Shown here piece after piece: positions 28,510 to 37,121 of a stretch of 46,484 nt of DNA (position 1 is the stretch's first letter; the number at the start of each line of letters is the position of its first letter). This DNA is from Desulfobacteraceae bacterium (GTDB taxonomy: Bacteria; Desulfobacterota; Desulfobacteria; Desulfobacterales; JAABSP01): assembly GCA_011389855.1 (NCBI GenBank), contig JAABTM010000005.1, positions 1 to 46,484 on the forward strand, in the 5' to 3' direction. The translations under genes and the position numbers were made by a program. A model generated the notes under the pieces. It was not told the DNA's origin. It searched no databases and saw only the letters and a program-made list of their open reading frames with translations.

Positions 28510-29946
28510 GTGACGGATCAAAACGACACCCATCGCCACAGCGACTTGCTGTCTTCCTTAAACCATCGCTTGAAGCAGCTTCAAAGGGAGGCGTCCGCCC
28601 GAAATCACGCCCCGGCCGGGGGGGAATGCCCGGCGCCGGGCTCGGTGCTGCGCCTAACCGGCGGCCCGCGGGCGGAGAGCGAACCGATCCTGCTGTTGGT
28701 GGTGGAGAAGCTGTCCGAAGACCGTCTGCGCTGTTGTAAATTATCCTGGGAAACCTTGTTCGCGGGGCCCGACGATTTGCTGTTGGACCCGGATGAGTGG
28801 TCCGGCGGATACGCCGTGATGATCGAGGCCTGGAATTGTGTCGATATCCCGACATCGGGTCCACCGACGGGGCTGGACGCCGTGCCGCCCGAATGGGTGA
28901 GCCGTGCTCTTCGACTGCAACCCGGTTTCAATAAAAGCGGCGTGCGACCCGAACACTTCTCGGTCCATTGCGGACCGCCTTTGCGGGAGATCGATGAGCG
29001 GTGGGCGTTCCGGGAGCGTGAGCGTCGGGCCGCGTTTTCGGTTGGGACGGCGTCGGCGCCCCCCGTCCGGAGGCCGAATTCAAACGCCCCCAAAAAAGGC
29101 CGCATCGGAAAACGGTATCGCATCGACGACCGGGCGGGATTCGAGATGCCCTGTGAAATGGCGCTGCGAACCCCCGGGGCGCGGATGGTTCCGGTACATC
29201 GCCTCTCCCTGCCGACCGGCGAGTGGGATGTAATCGAATCGAAAAGCGCCGGGGGGCGCATCCACTGCGTCGTTCCGTCGGGAATCGCGACTCCGGAGTT
29301 GGTGGAACGAACGGAACTCGATCGGATTCGGTGGGTCGAAATCAATTGCAAGATATTTTCCGCCTTGTCGGAAGCGGATCCGGCGCGGCGGATCAGCGCC
29401 TTGAGGCGTGTTTTGTCGGAAACGGACCGAGACCCCTACGCGGCGCTTACGCTGGCCTGGGTCCTTATGTTCCAGGGAGACGCCCGTTCGGCCCTCGAGC
29501 TGGCCGGCGAGGCCGAAAACACGTTTCCCCTGCCGGAATTCAGGGATATCGCCCGAAAAGCTAAAAAAGTCATGGGAAAAGAAGATTTTCCGGACAATCT
29601 CCTAATCGAAGTGTGGCGGCGCCGCTGCTCCGAACATGATCCGGGACGCCGCATCAGGCGAATGAAAGCCCTTTTTCTGAAAACCGGCAGCGGGTATGCG
29701 GCTTACGAGACGGCCATGGAGTATCGCTACTGGGGTTCCCAGGCGGCCGGCAAACCCGATTACCGTCTCTATAACCAAGTCCGGGTCTGGTGTGAGCGGG
29801 CCCTCTCGGCGAACGTTCCCCTGGATGAGCGACTACGGAAATGGCCGGCGGAAATCGTGAGCAAGATCGCCTGGACGGCCGCCCAAACCGACCCCGCCGC
29901 GCCTGGTCGCCCCGATTATTACGCGCCGCTGGACCGGTCGGCATAG
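28510..29946 (+). CDS. Hypothetical protein paired with the sigma-like regulator
   Basis: The 478-residue protein is not one I recognise. It has no signal peptide or membrane helix. The N-terminal 35 residues are polar and helical. A compact strand-rich domain (about 45-120) reads GSVLRLTGG, then EPILLLVVEKLSEDRLRCCK and DEWSGGYAVMIEAWNCVDIP, resembling a small beta-barrel. A second domain is rich in Arg (about 150-290). The C-terminal half is helical and TPR-like (ALTLAWVLMFQGDARSALEL). It starts at GTG 28510, 8 bp after the sigma-like gene, with only a weak ribosome-binding site, suggesting co-translation. A role as an anti-sigma factor, co-regulator or effector is possible but nothing in the sequence proves it. 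Confidence 0.65.
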   Translation: MTDQNDTHRHSDLLSSLNHRLKQLQREASARNHAPAGGECPAPGSVLRLTGGPRAESEPILLLVVEKLSEDRLRCCKLSWETLFAGPDDLLLDPDEWSGGYAVMIEAWNCVDIPTSGPPTGLDAVPPEWVSRALRLQPGFNKSGVRPEHFSVHCGPPLREIDERWAFRERERRAAFSVGTASAPPVRRPNSNAPKKGRIGKRYRIDDRAGFEMPCEMALRTPGARMVPVHRLSLPTGEWDVIESKSAGGRIHCVVPSGIATPELVERTELDRIRWVEINCKIFSALSEADPARRISALRRVLSETDRDPYAALTLAWVLMFQGDARSALELAGEAENTFPLPEFRDIARKAKKVMGKEDFPDNLLIEVWRRRCSEHDPGRRIRRMKALFLKTGSGYAAYETAMEYRYWGSQAAGKPDYRLYNQVRVWCERALSANVPLDERLRKWPAEIVSKIAWTAAQTDPAAPGRPDYYAPLDRSA

Positions 29947-30178
29947 CTCGGTCTGCGCGCCCCCGATCCCGACGGCCGCGCTCTACGGTTGATAATTGTT
30001 TGAAATATAATTTGAATCAGACGGTTATCCGTATCATGAGAGGCCCGTCGCGCAGCGTTCCAGTCCATCCGATTGACTTATTCCTTCCCTTTATTTATAG
30101 TCCGGCTGTCGCCCGACGGGGGTGTTTTAACCGCCGGGCTGTTCGAGAATCGGTCAATTGCACGCGGCTGGATAGGGC

Positions 30179-31600
30179 ATGAAGCATTTGGAATTTGAAA
30201 AAGGGCCATCGCCCCACAACGAGACCGAACTGGCGGAACTGCGCCGGCGCATCGGCGAGCTGGAAGCATCCGATGGGGAGTTTAAGCAGGCGGTCGACGA
30301 TCTCAGGGAGAGCGAAGGGCGGCTTCACCAGATCCTGGAATCGACGCCGGTTCCGACCCTGGTTATCGACGCCGATCACCAGGTCACCCACTGGAACCGG
30401 GCCTGCGAGAACCTGACCGGCATTCCATCGGATCGGATGGTCGGCGGACGCGACCCGTGGCGGGCGTTTTACACCGAGAAGCGGCCCATCCTTGCCGATA
30501 TCATCGTGGATGGCCGGGCCGATTCGGATATGGCCCGGTATTACGAGACCTATCATCGGTTGAATCTCATCGAAGACGCCTACGAGGCCGAGGGGTTCTA
30601 CCCGAATCTGGGCCCCGACGGCAAATGGCTCTATTTCACCGCGGCTCCCCTGATGGACGGCGAAGGCCGGCGCATCGGCGCCATCGAGACCGTCCACGAC
30701 ATCACCGATCGCAAACGGTCCGAGGAAAAGATCAACCGGCTCAATGCCGACCTGGCGAAATCGGTCGAGGAAATCAAGGCGTCCATGGCGCTGCTGCGGC
30801 GGACCCAGGGCCAGCTCGTGGAATCGGAAAAGATGGCGCTCCTGGGGCGGCTTGTGGGCGGCGTGGCCCACGAGGTCAACACGCCGGTGGGGGTGGCCGT
30901 GACGGCGGCCTCGCTGTTGGGAGAAAAAACCCAGGAATGCCGGGATCGGCTGGCCGGCAACCGGCTCAAGCGGTCCGACCTGCGGGAATACCTGGTTCTG
31001 GCGGATGAATCGACGGATATCGTCCTCGCCAATCTCCGGCGGGCCGCCGAATTCATCCAGTCCTTCAAGCAGGTGGCCGTGGACCAGGTGAGCGGCGAAA
31101 AGCGGTCTTTCCATCTGCGGGAATACATCCTCGACATGGTCGCCAGCCTGCGGCCCAAGCTGAAAAACACCGATCACACCGTGACGGTCCATTGCGACGA
31201 CGATCTCGCGTTGTACAGCTATCCCGGCGTTTTTTCCCAGATCATCTCCAATTTCATCGTCAATTCCCTTGTTCACGGATTCGAGGAGACGACCGCCGGG
31301 GAGATGGTCATCGAGGCCGAAAAGGAAGGCGACGAGCTGGTGTTCCGGTACAGCGACAACGGCAAGGGGATCGAACCTGACAAGATCGACCATATCTTCG
31401 AACCGTTTTTTACCACCCGGCGGGGGAGGGGCGGCGACGGTTTGGGGCTGCACATCGTTCACAATCTGACGGCCCAGCGGCTCGGGGGCTCGATTGTTTG
31501 CGACAGCGCGCCCGGCCGCGGCGCGACCTTTACGATACGAGTTCCCATGACCCCTCCGCCGATCGCGACGGCGCCGCATCAGGAACAGGATGATCCATGA
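30179..31600 (+). CDS. Cytoplasmic PAS-domain sensor histidine kinase
   Basis: The 473-residue kinase lacks membrane helices. An N-terminal coiled coil (about 15-50) leads into a PAS domain (about 50-175, with NRACENLTGIPSDRMVG and the closing VHDITDRKRSE). A second coiled coil follows. The H box is LVGGVAHEVNTPVG with phospho-acceptor His231. The catalytic part shows N box (about NFIVNSLVHGFEE), G1 (YSDNGKGI), F box (EPFFTTRRG) and G2 (GDGLGLHIV). The AHEVNTP type of H box is frequent in this lineage. Its stop overlaps the start of the HD-GYP response regulator (ATGA at 31597), so the two form one signalling pair. The gap 29947-30178 before it holds a TATAAT (30006-30011) without a good -35 box. 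Confidence 0.92.
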   Translation: MKHLEFEKGPSPHNETELAELRRRIGELEASDGEFKQAVDDLRESEGRLHQILESTPVPTLVIDADHQVTHWNRACENLTGIPSDRMVGGRDPWRAFYTEKRPILADIIVDGRADSDMARYYETYHRLNLIEDAYEAEGFYPNLGPDGKWLYFTAAPLMDGEGRRIGAIETVHDITDRKRSEEKINRLNADLAKSVEEIKASMALLRRTQGQLVESEKMALLGRLVGGVAHEVNTPVGVAVTAASLLGEKTQECRDRLAGNRLKRSDLREYLVLADESTDIVLANLRRAAEFIQSFKQVAVDQVSGEKRSFHLREYILDMVASLRPKLKNTDHTVTVHCDDDLALYSYPGVFSQIISNFIVNSLVHGFEETTAGEMVIEAEKEGDELVFRYSDNGKGIEPDKIDHIFEPFFTTRRGRGGDGLGLHIVHNLTAQRLGGSIVCDSAPGRGATFTIRVPMTPPPIATAPHQEQDDP

Positions 31601-33201
31601 AAAATCGAGACGACGCGAGTTTCGGGGACAACGACGAGATTCATTTCGCGGATGAAGCGGAGGCGGCCGACGCGTTTCCTCCCCGCGGACTGAAACCGTG
31701 GAAAATCGTCATTGTGGATGATGAACCCGACGTTCATACCATCACCCGGATGGCCATGGAGGGCGAAACCTTCGAGGGCCGCCCCATGGAATTTTTCAGC
31801 GCGTATTCGGCCCGGGATGCCCGGACCCTGCTCGGGGAACATCCGGACGCCGCCGTGGTTCTGCTGGATGTGGTCATGGAAGCCGGCGATTCGGGCCTTG
31901 TTCTGATCCGCTATATCCGTGAGATCCTGAGAAACCGTCTCATCCGAATTATCCTTCGAACCGGCCGGCCCGGAGAAGCGCCCCAGCGGCGGGTCATTGC
32001 CGAATACGACATCAACGACTACAAGGAAAAAAGCGAACTCACCGTCCAGAAGCTCTATTCCTCGATCATCACCGCCATCAGATCCTTCCGGGATTTGCGG
32101 ACCATCGACCGGAACCGGCGGGGGCTGGAGAGGATCATCCGTTCGTCGGCCCGGCTTTTCGAGGTGCAGTCCCTGAAGAGCTTCGCCCAGGGGGTGCTCA
32201 TCCAGTTGCTCTCCATTTTGAATCTGGACGAAAGTTCGCTCTACGTTCAGGCGTCCGGGTTCACGGCCGCCTGCGTCCAGGAGGAGGTCACCATTCTGGC
32301 GGGCACCGGGGAATACGAAGATTTTGTCAACCGACCGGTGGACGAAGTGGTGTCGCCCGAGGTGTCCGGCCTGCTGGAGACGGCCATGAGCGAAAAAATC
32401 TCCATCTTCGACGGCGGTTCCTTTGTCGGATACTTTCCCACCGACAGCGGGCCCATCAATCTTTTATATTTAAAGGGGTATCAGGATCTGTCGGACCTGG
32501 ACCGGGACCTCATCCGGATTTTTTCCACCAATGTGGCCATCGCCTTCGAGAACATCTATCTCAACCGGGAAATCATGGACACCCAGAAAGAGATTATCCT
32601 GACTTTGGGCGAAGTGGTGGAAAAGCGGTCCCGGGAGATGGCCAATCACGTCCGCCGGGTGGCGGAAACATCGTATTTGCTGGCCCTGAAATGCGGTCTG
32701 GACGAGGAGTCGGCGGAGATGCTGCGCCTGGCCTCCCCCATGCACGACGTGGGCAAGGTGGGCATCCCCGACGCCATTCTCATGAAGCCGGGGGCTCTGA
32801 CGCCGGAAGAATTTCAACAGATCATCCCTCACACCACCATCGGATTTCGCATCCTGCGCAAGTCCCGGCGGGATCTGATGGCGGCTGCGGCCATCGTGGC
32901 CCAGCAGCACCATGAGCGGTGGGACGGCACCGGTTATCCCCAGGGCCTCAAAGGCGAGGAAATCCATATTTTCGGCCGGATTACCGGCCTGGCGGATGTC
33001 TTCGACGCCCTCAGTCACCGCCGGATTTACAAGGAAGCCTGGGTCGAGGCCGACGTCATCGACTTGATCCGCCGCGAGCGGGGGCGTCATTTCGATCCCG
33101 GCCTGGTGGACCTGCTGCTGTCGCATATGGACGAGTTTATCGACATCAACGGGCGCTATCCGGACAGGCCCGAAGCAACCGATCCATCACCGGCCGGATA
33201 A
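31597..33201 (+). CDS. Response regulator with REC, DUF3369-like and HD-GYP domains
   Basis: The 534-residue protein begins with a receiver domain (about 36-165), acidic pair Asp41-Asp42 and phospho-acceptor Asp91 in LLDVVME. A middle domain (about 175-325) matches the GAF-like DUF3369 type. The HD-GYP phosphodiesterase domain (about 330-520) has His383-Asp384 in MHDVGKVGIPD, then HHERWDGTGYP (438-448), complete for cyclic di-GMP hydrolysis. The kinase encoded immediately upstream probably controls it, coupling an intracellular signal to c-di-GMP levels. The start overlaps the kinase stop. Two hairpins follow before the convergent binding-protein gene. Confidence 0.95.
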   Translation: MKNRDDASFGDNDEIHFADEAEAADAFPPRGLKPWKIVIVDDEPDVHTITRMAMEGETFEGRPMEFFSAYSARDARTLLGEHPDAAVVLLDVVMEAGDSGLVLIRYIREILRNRLIRIILRTGRPGEAPQRRVIAEYDINDYKEKSELTVQKLYSSIITAIRSFRDLRTIDRNRRGLERIIRSSARLFEVQSLKSFAQGVLIQLLSILNLDESSLYVQASGFTAACVQEEVTILAGTGEYEDFVNRPVDEVVSPEVSGLLETAMSEKISIFDGGSFVGYFPTDSGPINLLYLKGYQDLSDLDRDLIRIFSTNVAIAFENIYLNREIMDTQKEIILTLGEVVEKRSREMANHVRRVAETSYLLALKCGLDEESAEMLRLASPMHDVGKVGIPDAILMKPGALTPEEFQQIIPHTTIGFRILRKSRRDLMAAAAIVAQQHHERWDGTGYPQGLKGEEIHIFGRITGLADVFDALSHRRIYKEAWVEADVIDLIRRERGRHFDPGLVDLLLSHMDEFIDINGRYPDRPEATDPSPAG

Positions 33202-33245
33202 ACTTTGGCGGCCAGACCGGCCTCGATCATCTTTTCGGCCATTTC

Positions 33246-33268
33246 GGGGCGAACACAAGGTTCGCCCC
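33246..33268. repeat. REP-like palindrome, intergenic copy
   Basis: GGGGCGAAC / GTTCGCCCC form a perfect 9-bp stem around ACAAG. With the following TAC the right arm reads TTCGCCCCTAC, the same core as the palindrome inside smc at 6624-6647. Short outer arms ATTTC and GAAAT can extend the stem across a 4-nt bulge. Confidence 0.75.
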
Positions 33269-33293
33269 TACCGAAATCGTCGGGTTACGTCGC

Positions 33294-33318
33294 AAGGGCG
33301 ATCCTTGTGATCGCCCTT
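33294..33318. repeat. Second intergenic hairpin, likely bidirectional terminator
   Basis: A perfect 10-bp stem AAGGGCGATC / GATCGCCCTT has the loop CTTGT. It lies 25 bp after the previous hairpin, between the convergent HD-GYP and binding-protein genes. AA and TT pairs at the base of the stem and a following CTTTT on the plus strand make modest termination plausible. It is similar in style to the first hairpin (GGGCGA...TCGCCC) and may belong to the same repeat family. Confidence 0.65.
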
Positions 33319-33328
33319 CTTTTGGTCT

Positions 33329-34225
33329 TCACGGCAGCCAGGACGCCACCAGCTCCGGGTGCTCTTTCATGAACCGGAGGGCTTTTTCATAGGTGAACAG
33401 GCCGCCTTCTTCCTGGATGCGGATCATGAGCCGGGCCATGTCGTCGGGGGTCCAGTGGAAGGCGTCCAGAAAGGCGTAAACGGCCGGCATGTCCGCTTTC
33501 AACCCCTTCCGGACGATGGTGTTGATCCGTTCCTCGTCGCCGTAGATCTTCTCGGGGTCCTCCAGAAACCGGAGCTTCCACAGGGCGAACATCCAGTGGG
33601 GCCGCCAGCCGGTGACCACGACGGGCTTTTCGCGCCGGATGGCGTTGGAGAGTTCCGCCGCCATGGTGTGTTCGCTCCCCGCGGTCAATTCGTAGTTCTC
33701 CAGCCCGTAGGTTTCCATGGCCTCTTTTGTCCGCTGCATGATGCCGGCTTCCGGGTCGATGCCCACGATCCGGCCGTTGAACATCCCGGACTTGCCCTTC
33801 AGTTCCGAAATTGCGTTGATGGGGATATAATCCTCGCCGGACGAACCGACTTTTTCGGAGGCGGCCGGAACCACCAGCCCGATCCGGGCGCCCTGGAGGT
33901 TCGGCCCCAGATCGACGACCCGATCCTTGACCTTTTCATAGTAGTCGCCGTGGGTGGACGGCAGCCAGGCCGCCACCATGGCGTCGGCCGAGCCGTCGGC
34001 CACGGCCGCCCACATCTCGTCCGCCTTCATGGGGACGATGTCGCAATCCCGGCCCAGTTTTTCCTGGATCACCGCTTGCACCAGGTGGGTGGAGGCGATG
34101 GCGTCGGACCATTCCACGTATGCCAGCTTGACGGGTTTTTCCGCTGCCGCGCTCACGGGCGCGAGGGTCAGGGATAAGAAAAAGATCGCCGCCACTGTTG
34201 TCCATCCCATCCATCTTTTTTCCAC
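33329..34225 (-). CDS. Glycine betaine/proline-type ABC substrate-binding protein
   Basis: The 298-residue product fits the OpuAC/ProX family, which binds quaternary amines or related compatible solutes in the periplasm. A signal peptide spans about 1-28 (WTTVAAIFFLSLTLAPVSA). Typical segments are KLAYVEWSDAIASTHLV, VADGSADAMVAAWLPSTHGD and VVVTGWRPHWMFALWKLRFL, the last rich in the Trp residues that cage the ligand. The GTG at 34225 is chosen because AAAGGAG lies about eight bases upstream; earlier in-frame starts lack one. No permease or ATPase gene is adjacent, so it is an orphan component that must use a transporter encoded elsewhere. A good promoter precedes it. Confidence 0.9.
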   Translation of the reverse strand: MEKRWMGWTTVAAIFFLSLTLAPVSAAAEKPVKLAYVEWSDAIASTHLVQAVIQEKLGRDCDIVPMKADEMWAAVADGSADAMVAAWLPSTHGDYYEKVKDRVVDLGPNLQGARIGLVVPAASEKVGSSGEDYIPINAISELKGKSGMFNGRIVGIDPEAGIMQRTKEAMETYGLENYELTAGSEHTMAAELSNAIRREKPVVVTGWRPHWMFALWKLRFLEDPEKIYGDEERINTIVRKGLKADMPAVYAFLDAFHWTPDDMARLMIRIQEEGGLFTYEKALRFMKEHPELVASWLP

Positions 34226-34263
34226 AGCAGGTCTCCTTTGCGTTGAATTAGAGTTTAGACTGA

Positions 34264-34292
34264 ATCGTATTGTACACAAACGAAACTGTCAA
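34264..34292 (-). promoter_or_regulatory. Sigma-70 promoter of the binding-protein gene
   Basis: On the minus strand TTGACA (34287-34292) and TACGAT (34264-34269) are separated by exactly 17 bp. The -35 is perfect and the -10 matches at four of six positions. It lies about 40 bp upstream of the GTG start. Confidence 0.65.
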
Positions 34293-34421
34293 CCATTACC
34301 ATTCATGCCGGGCTTTCCATGGTCAACCGGCGCCGATTGTGGTATCGTTCCTTCGTCTCGGCTTGGCAAAGATAGTTGCGAAAGAGAGAACCCGTTGTTG
34401 TTTCGGAAAAAGGGAGGGATG

Positions 34422-37019
34422 ATGGAGACCCGGGAACAAGTGTCGGACAGGCTGCGCGAAAAGCGGGAAGCGCTGATTCAGGATTTCCTGGCGGGCGCGG
34501 TCCCCGACTTCCTGCCCAGACAGACCCGGTTGCTGGACGATTACCTCCGGGGGATCTGCCGGGTTCTGGACGACCGGCCGGCCTTATCGCCCCGGGACCC
34601 CTACGCCATCGTGGCCCTGGGCGGATACGGCCGGGGCGAGATGTGCGTCCATTCGGATGTGGACCTCCTGTTCCTGTTCGACTCCGCCATCCCGGAAAAC
34701 GCCGTGGATTTCATCCGCGCCGTGGTCTATCCCCTGTGGGACCTGGGTCTTTATGTGAGCCACAATGCCCGCATCCTGGCCGAGCCCGTGGAACTTCCCG
34801 ACGACGCCGTTTCCTCGTTGACCGCCCTTCTGGACGCCCGGTTCGTGGCCGGCGTCCCGTCGCTTTTCGCGGCTTTCAAGGAGAAATTCCGTACGGAACT
34901 GGTCGAACCCCGGTCCGAAACGCTCATCGACTGGCTCATCGGGACGAACCGGGACCGCCACGACCACTTCGGCGATTCCTCTTATCTGCTGGAGCCCAAT
35001 CTAAAGGAAGGGCAGGGCGGTCTGCGGGATTACCATACCCTGATGTGGGTGGCCCGGATTCAGCGGGATCTGAAGGAATCCCGCGACCTGGAGTTTTACG
35101 GCTGCCTTTCCCACGAAGAATACCGGGAACTGGACCGGGCCCTGGGGTTCATCTGGATGGTCCGGAACCATCTCCATTACCTGGCCGGAAAAAAGCACGA
35201 CCGGTTCGGGTTCGAATACCAGAAGCGGGTCGCCGATCTGTTGGGATATGTGGAAAAGGAGGGCCAGCAGCCGGTGGAGTGGTTTTTGGGCCGGCTCCAG
35301 GAAGAGATGAGCTTCCTGAAGGATCTCCACCTGATGTTCGTCTATGAACTGGAAATCCTCCGGCAGATACCGGAGACGGAGACGCCGCCGGCGGCGCCGG
35401 CCGAAGGATTGCAGATCCACCGGGGGATGCTCCGGTTCGATTCGCCCCAGGCGGTCCTGAACGCCCCGGACCTGCTCATGCGGATTTTCGAGGAGAGCGG
35501 CCGGATGAAGCTGCCCCTCGGGATCGAGGCCAAGCGACTGGTGAAAAACATGCGCCGGTATCTCACCGACAGCGTCCGGTCCTCCCCCGATGTGGTCGCT
35601 CTGTTCGAAAACATCCTTTCCGCTCCGCCCTTCCGGTTCACCCCCCTTAACGAGATGCTCTGGACCGGTCTCCTGACGCGCTTCATTCCCCAGTTGGAGG
35701 CCATCCGCCATCGCATCCAGTACGACCAGTACCACCTTCATCCGGTGGACAAGCACTCCCTCAAGGTGGTGCGCGCCCTCAAGATGTTCGGCGGGCCGTC
35801 GGACCCGTCCCGGGGCCGGCTGTGCGGCGAACTCTACGCAGCCATGCCCGACCGGCGGCCCCTGCTCTGGGCGGCGCTCCTCCACGACATCGGCAAGGGG
35901 GAGATCGGCGGCGATCACGCCAAGAAAGGCCCGCCCATCGCGGCGGAAATCCTCCGGGATTTGGGCTACGGCGAGGACTTGATCGAGACGGTTTCTTTCC
36001 TGATCCGGGAGCACCTGCTGCTGGCCAAAACCGCCACCCGGCGGGACATCCACGACGAAGAGACCGCCATTTTCTGCGCCCGGCGGGCCCAGGATCCGGA
36101 GCGGCTCAAGATGCTCTACCTCCTGACCGTGGCCGATTCCATCGCCACCGGCCCCAAGGCGTGGAACGACTGGTCCCTCTCCCTTATCCAGGGCCTCTAT
36201 TTTTATACGCTGCGGCTGCTGGAGCAGGGGGAACTGGCGTCCAAAGAGGCGGTGGAACGGGTGGAGGCCAAGAAGACGGCGCTTATCCGGCTGATGGCCG
36301 CGCCCGGGGAACGGGCCGCGGCCCAGGCCGCGATGCCGTTCATGTCCCCCCGCTATCTCCTCTACGCCGAGCCGTCGGACATGCTCGCACACATCAACCT
36401 CCACAAGCTCATGGGCGATGGGCTTTTCGCCTGGGAAATCGAAAAAAAGCCGGACCCCGCCACCCGGACCGTGACGGTATGCGCCAGGGACAAGCCGGGG
36501 CTTTTCTCCAAAATCTCCGGGGTGTTCACCATAAACGGCATCGACATCCTCAACGCCCAGATCTACACCTGGCGCAACAACGTCGCCCTGGACATCTTCC
36601 GGGTCACCCCGCCGCCGGACCCCATCTTCGAGGTTGACAAATGGGAAAAGGCCGAGGGCCACCTCCGGGACGCCATCGACGGCCGCCTCGATCTGGGCGC
36701 GGAGGTCAAAGAGCGAATCGGCGAACGCCGCCCGCCCCGGTCGCCCCTGCACCACCGGCCCACGAAGGTGGTGATCGACAACCGGAGTTCCAGTTATTTC
36801 ACCATCGTCGAGGTGTTTGCTTACGATTTTACGGGATTGCTGTTCCTCATCACCGAGGCGCTTTTCCGCCTGGAACTGGATGTATGGCTGGCCAAGATCG
36901 CCACCCAGGTGGATCAGGTGGTGGATGTCTTTTACGTGCGGGATTTCAACGGCCAGAAGGTGGATGACCCGGAAACGGAGGCGACCATCCGGCGGACCAT
37001 CATCGATGCCATCGGATAG
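34422..37019 (+). CDS. glnD: Bifunctional uridylyltransferase/uridylyl-removing enzyme GlnD
   Basis: The 865-residue protein is the nitrogen sensor that uridylylates and deuridylylates PII in response to glutamine. The nucleotidyltransferase domain has GGYGRGE (67-73) and SDVD (78-81). The HD domain, responsible for UMP removal, has His488-Asp489 in LLHDIGKGE. Two C-terminal ACT domains (about 683-745 and 792-860) bind glutamine; they begin TVTVCARDKPGLFSKISG and IVEVFAYDFTGLLFLITE. Of two adjacent ATGs (34419, 34422) the second is chosen because AGGGAGG is better spaced to it. The frame remains open far upstream only as antisense of the binding-protein gene. No glnB or amt gene is adjacent. 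Confidence 0.96.
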   Translation: METREQVSDRLREKREALIQDFLAGAVPDFLPRQTRLLDDYLRGICRVLDDRPALSPRDPYAIVALGGYGRGEMCVHSDVDLLFLFDSAIPENAVDFIRAVVYPLWDLGLYVSHNARILAEPVELPDDAVSSLTALLDARFVAGVPSLFAAFKEKFRTELVEPRSETLIDWLIGTNRDRHDHFGDSSYLLEPNLKEGQGGLRDYHTLMWVARIQRDLKESRDLEFYGCLSHEEYRELDRALGFIWMVRNHLHYLAGKKHDRFGFEYQKRVADLLGYVEKEGQQPVEWFLGRLQEEMSFLKDLHLMFVYELEILRQIPETETPPAAPAEGLQIHRGMLRFDSPQAVLNAPDLLMRIFEESGRMKLPLGIEAKRLVKNMRRYLTDSVRSSPDVVALFENILSAPPFRFTPLNEMLWTGLLTRFIPQLEAIRHRIQYDQYHLHPVDKHSLKVVRALKMFGGPSDPSRGRLCGELYAAMPDRRPLLWAALLHDIGKGEIGGDHAKKGPPIAAEILRDLGYGEDLIETVSFLIREHLLLAKTATRRDIHDEETAIFCARRAQDPERLKMLYLLTVADSIATGPKAWNDWSLSLIQGLYFYTLRLLEQGELASKEAVERVEAKKTALIRLMAAPGERAAAQAAMPFMSPRYLLYAEPSDMLAHINLHKLMGDGLFAWEIEKKPDPATRTVTVCARDKPGLFSKISGVFTINGIDILNAQIYTWRNNVALDIFRVTPPPDPIFEVDKWEKAEGHLRDAIDGRLDLGAEVKERIGERRPPRSPLHHRPTKVVIDNRSSSYFTIVEVFAYDFTGLLFLITEALFRLELDVWLAKIATQVDQVVDVFYVRDFNGQKVDDPETEATIRRTIIDAIG

Positions 37020-37049
37020 CCGTCGGGCGCCGCCGCTAAAGATTCGAGA

Positions 37050-37078
37050 TTGACACCCGTGTCCGATTTGAGTAGGAT
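37050..37078 (+). promoter_or_regulatory. Candidate sigma-70 promoter of the hybrid kinase-V4R operon
   Basis: TTGACA (37050-37055) and TAGGAT (37073-37078) are separated by 17 bp. The -35 is perfect and the -10 matches at four of six. A ribosome-binding site AAGGAGG and a tiny frame ATG GGA CAT AAA TAA, whose stop overlaps the kinase ATG as TAATG, lie between it and the gene. Confidence 0.6.
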
Positions 37079-37121
37079 TTCTTGACGTTTCAATAAAGTA
37101 AGGAGGTATGGGACATAAATA

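Noticed and set aside
33954..34421. Upstream extension of the glnD frame
   Set aside because: It runs antisense through the binding-protein gene and has no GlnD similarity before METREQVSDRLREK.
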